Below are positions 60,654 through 64,000 of a DNA stretch of 64,000 nt, piece after piece. Position 1 is the first letter of the stretch; every line of letters starts with the position of its first letter. The translations under genes and the position numbers were made by a program. The notes below the pieces were generated by a model. The model searched no databases, was not told the DNA's origin, and worked only from the letters and a program-made list of their open reading frames with translations. The stretch comes from Vitis vinifera (lineage: Eukaryota; Streptophyta; Magnoliopsida; Vitales; Vitaceae), in assembly GCF_030704535.1 (NCBI RefSeq), contig NC_081806.1, positions 3,669,001 to 3,733,000 on the forward strand. The letters run 5' to 3'.

Positions 60654-62885
60654 GGGTGCTTGAGTTGAGACACAGAGAGAGAGTGAAAGAGAGATAAAGA
60701 GAGGCTTTTGGGGGAGTTACCAAAGCGTGCGCGCCGGGATTTAAAGGGGGTTTTGGGATTTAAATGGAATTTGAAGTGATTACAAGGCCAAAAAGAGAAA
60801 TTGTGTTTGACAGAGCACGAGCTTCCAAGTTCAACTGAAATTCTTCTCTTGTTTGGAAGCTTTTTCAAGCGTCCATTTATGACCGACCTCATGGTCACTG
60901 TTGAGCCCCACCGAAAAATCCTACACGCTCTACCTTCCTCCTCGATGCTGTTGTCTTGGGAGCTATTCGCCCCACAATTTTTTATTCCTTCCTCGTTTTT
61001 TCAAGACATGAATAACGTTTTCAGCTAAGCATTGGTGCCTTCTCCATTGCGACCAAAATTAAAAGATTGGACGGTTGTAATACTGGCCCATTTTGATTGT
61101 GAGTGATTATGAGTGTTTGACCTACTGTTTCAGCACATATGGATGATATTAATCTACCCATTCCTCAGTTTCATCTAAAAGAACACACATTTATTTTAAT
61201 GCTTTAATGTTCGTGACTTAAATTGATCAATCTGGAAACCCAATTCACTAAATTTGGAAACTAAAAATGAGGGAGCCAATCAAAAGGCAACTTTTTCAAA
61301 ACGGCATGACTTCTCATTTCCAAACCACCCAACAGTTGTAAGTTATTCATGCTGTTCATACATAATCCAAAACGAGGAATGCTTTACCATGGTAGCTCAA
61401 TCCATGCTGCTTTTCATCAACATGCTGATTGATATTATATTAAGAATCGAATGAATACCGACATGAGGCCGAACTGCCAAGCTATGCAAATGGCAGTCTC
61501 GTAAACAACTCTTCCTTGTCTTCACTGCCGTCCTCATCTTCAACCTCATCAATCAGACAACTGCAGGGACAAAACAAAATTTTGAGAAAAAAAATGGGGG
61601 GAGAAGATGGAGAGCAGTACAAATATAGCTAACTGCCATTAAACAGTTACAGGTGGTTTGTTTGTTCTATGTGAAGGAGGGAACCAACAGACTCCATGTC
61701 ACATGCATGTTTTTTCTATAGAACTTTTATGCTGAAGTTCAGCTTGTGAAGAAGTCTATGCATCCAAAAGATGATTATCTGTATGCTTTATAGGACGCAC
61801 ATGGTTGAACCGAATAGCGATATAATTTTTTTTTCTAGTAAAACTTGGGGTGCCGCAAGGCCCTGCAGTTCATGGCCAAGATACGTTTTAAGCAAAACCC
61901 TTATACTCAGTAATTATTCTTCATCTTTTGGTTGAGACTGGGAAATTGCTCTGTTCCTTTGGTCAATAAATTGAATCTTCCGTGATTAAGAGTTGATCCA
62001 ACGCCTTGGCCATGTATTTATACACGTTGAGAAAAATCTAGGAGAAGTTTCAATGTTTGGACAAGCATAATCAGCATGTGAGTAATTTTACACGGACTGC
62101 AGGCTTAAAGGGACAACAAGTAAGAGATCCAATCCAAAATTGACTATCTTCCTACATTTCTATCACGCTTCTGGATATGATAGGACTAAATGTGAAGACT
62201 AAACCTGGTGAAGCAAGAAATTTCTTCATTGATTCAAATACCAAAAAGACTAATTTTCCAAGAACTGTGATTTTTACTCAGTTCATGGAAACCGCCAATA
62301 TGACCAATATGTAGTCATGTCAACAATCCATAGTGTAAGGAAGTTTCAGTCTTTGGCCAAGTTGGAGAGATAGATTCAGCTGTGAAGTTTGGAAGATGAA
62401 ATTCCGGGTTCTAGAATGTGGGGTTATGTTTTTGTTTGTTAGATGAAATTCTGAGTTTTTGAGTGTGGGATTATATGTTTTTCTCTGCTAATTATTCTTG
62501 ATTGAGTTGGTGGCCCCCCAGAGACAGGGGGCAAGTGGTAGATTAGTTGGCAAGGCATTATGCCAATGGCATTCTCCATCTTCCATTTGGAAGAAAGGAA
62601 GAACAGCAGTATAAACAAAGGTAGCACAATTACTCACAACTGACGAGAATTCAAATCCCTCTCCTTTATGAGTTTTCATTTCTCAGGAAAAAGACCCTGT
62701 ATGCATTCTAATTATTCAGGAAAGTTCATTCATATTCACTCATTTTTCAAACTGATATTCATATTTTTTTAATGAATAAAGATTCAACCACTTTATATGA
62801 ATAGAGGAAAATTATGCAGCCAAAGGAAGGAAAAACAAAACAAAAACAGTTGGTACAATCAGTAGTACCGGGGAACATTCAAAAT
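60654..62885. other. Intergenic, one possible terminal exon
   Basis: 60654 to about 60730 is the MATE leader. At 61560-61482 on the minus strand, a ctgcag acceptor is followed by a 26-codon frame reading CLIDEVEDEDGSEDKEELFT and RLPFA, then a stop. Its acidic composition looks like a protein tail, but no upstream exon was found. The rest shows no gene. Confidence 0.4.
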
Positions 62886-62949
62886 TCAACCAGCGTTTTT
62901 TTGCACTAAAAAGAAGCTGCCTACTCCAATGTTATCATTGGTCAAATTA

Positions 62950-64000
62950 TGTTGAAACATGAACTTAAATCTGCTATAGATCCACACCACCATTGACAGT
63001 CTCCATGGCATTATGTGGAGGAGGCTCATCAGTCTCAGATTTTTTCCAGTACCTGTCTCTTCAGTTTGAATACACTTAGTTTCAAGCAACAAGTAGCATA
63101 TAAGCATGGACATCATCACTACAAAGAATGAAAAGAAAATGAATAGACAAGACTTCAAGTGGCATAGCATCGCAGAGAAGATTTTAGCAAATCCCAAATG
63201 TAAAGATCATGTTAACCAAAACTTTAATACTCTGAGCAGCAGATGGGATTTCAATAGAAAAAATTTCATTGGCACCAACCGCCCTAGAGGCCACATGACC
63301 TTGCAAATCCTGCAATGGACACACAAATAAGAAGAACCACAGCAGCAGCAAACTCCTTGGAGAGTTCACCAGGTTTCCCACTTATTCCAAATTTAAAGGG
63401 AATATCGATCATAACGAAAATCTGCACACAAGCAGGACCATCAAAACGAACATAAAAAGGGCTAGTAAACTGAAAAAAGTTATAAACAACACAGAAGTAA
63501 ATGATATACCTGACAAGTGAGCATTTGAGCTCCACCTTCAAGGAAGAGTTTCCTTCCTCTGCACAGACTGAAACAAGGGTAGTAGCAGCATTGGCCATGG
63601 CAGGGATCAGAGGATATGAGTGCAGTACTACTTCCAAAACCAAGTGTCCTGAAGCATAAACATAAATTCATGCCAGTGAGTTGCTGCAAGGATGAGAATA
63701 GCCATTGTCAATTGGGGTCTATACTTTCTGGACTCGACTTCTCTTGATGCTTTACTAGCATGTAGATCATTGAGCTCCATATGGACACTGGCAACACCAC
63801 CAATTCTTATAAGTTTTCTATTGGCTTCATCATCTGTCCCACATTCAATGAAAGAGTTGAGTGCGTTAGAAAGAAACAATGAAACCAAACCAATTGTGAT
63901 TATTAAGGTAGCCAAAACAGCACCTCCCAAGCTCAATAGCAGATGTAGATGAATATGTGATATGATAGAATTGTACACTGCAGAAATTTTGTTTGATTTA
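62950..64000 (-). pseudogene. Hexose transporter (STP/sugar carrier type), broken, partial
   Basis: Pieces in several frames follow the order of a sugar/H+ symporter: LSNALNSFIECGTDDEANRK and RKYRPQLTMAIL (63690-63960), then QQLTGMNLC and FRTLGFGSSTALISS, then GRRKLFLEGGAQMLTCQ (63500-63680). A second exon follows with FKFGISGKPGELSKEFAAAV, then in shifted frames GRLVPNEIFSIEIPSAAQS and MLCHLKSCLF, then LLLETK (63060-63420). Family marks that are present are QQLTG, GRR and the ETK near the end. The MFYAPV segment after QQLTGMN is deleted, the tryptophans of the usual AWSWGPLGW are replaced, and at least three frameshifts and a stop interrupt it. It once resembled STP1/sugar carrier C. The N-terminal half is outside the window. 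Confidence 0.85.

Noticed and set aside
1-64000. tRNA, rRNA or other structured RNA genes
   Set aside because: I looked for tRNA-like arms and rRNA words and found none convincing; a covariance-model scan could not be run.

Overview
The window looks like nuclear DNA of a dicot plant, most probably grapevine or a close relative. The genes have GT-AG introns, the non-coding DNA is very AT-rich, and the protein families are plant-specific (F-box/PP2, SEUSS-like, DTX-type MATE). The genus is an inference from remembered protein similarity; no database was searched.

Layout. (1) 1-9.4 kb: a decaying tandem array of cytochrome P450 genes on the minus strand, resembling the CYP80/CYP76 group. One 5' end is open and cut by the window edge. 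One near-complete copy has a one-base frameshift and a changed heme-loop glycine. One copy has lost exon 1 and an internal block. One is an exon-1 scrap. A solo LTR and a 7-unit minisatellite lie among them. (2) 9.4-17.5 kb: AT-rich DNA without a convincing gene, with a 185-bp tandem repeat. (3) 17.9-20.4 kb (+): a three-exon F-box/PHLOEM PROTEIN 2-like gene, followed by a broken LINE. (4) 22-34 kb (-): a SEUSS-like (SLK) transcriptional adaptor gene with nine coding exons. Its introns hold a 1.09-kb Mutator-like element and a small hAT-like element, and its 5' end appears frame-disrupted. (5) 36.2-41.2 kb (-): a nine-coding-exon RRP36 gene for 18S rRNA processing, with a second copy of the hAT-like element in an intron. 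(6) 41-45 kb: AT-rich spacer with a 161-bp direct duplication. (7) 45.2-49.7 kb (+): an eight-exon MBOAT lysophospholipid acyltransferase gene with a decayed duplicate of the start of its third exon. (8) 50-59 kb: mostly repeats, including three units of about 166 bp, an LTR-like stretch and an orphan exon-like ORF. (9) 59.1-60.7 kb (-): a single-exon MATE/DTX efflux gene. (10) 62.9-64 kb (-): a broken hexose transporter of the STP type, running off the window.

The intact genes serve unrelated housekeeping or regulatory roles and do not form a pathway. I did not find a convincing new biological system. The most informative signals are the step-wise decay of the P450 array, several transposons delimited by inspection with target-site duplications, the disrupted 5' end of the SLK gene, and the duplicated splice acceptor in the acyltransferase gene.
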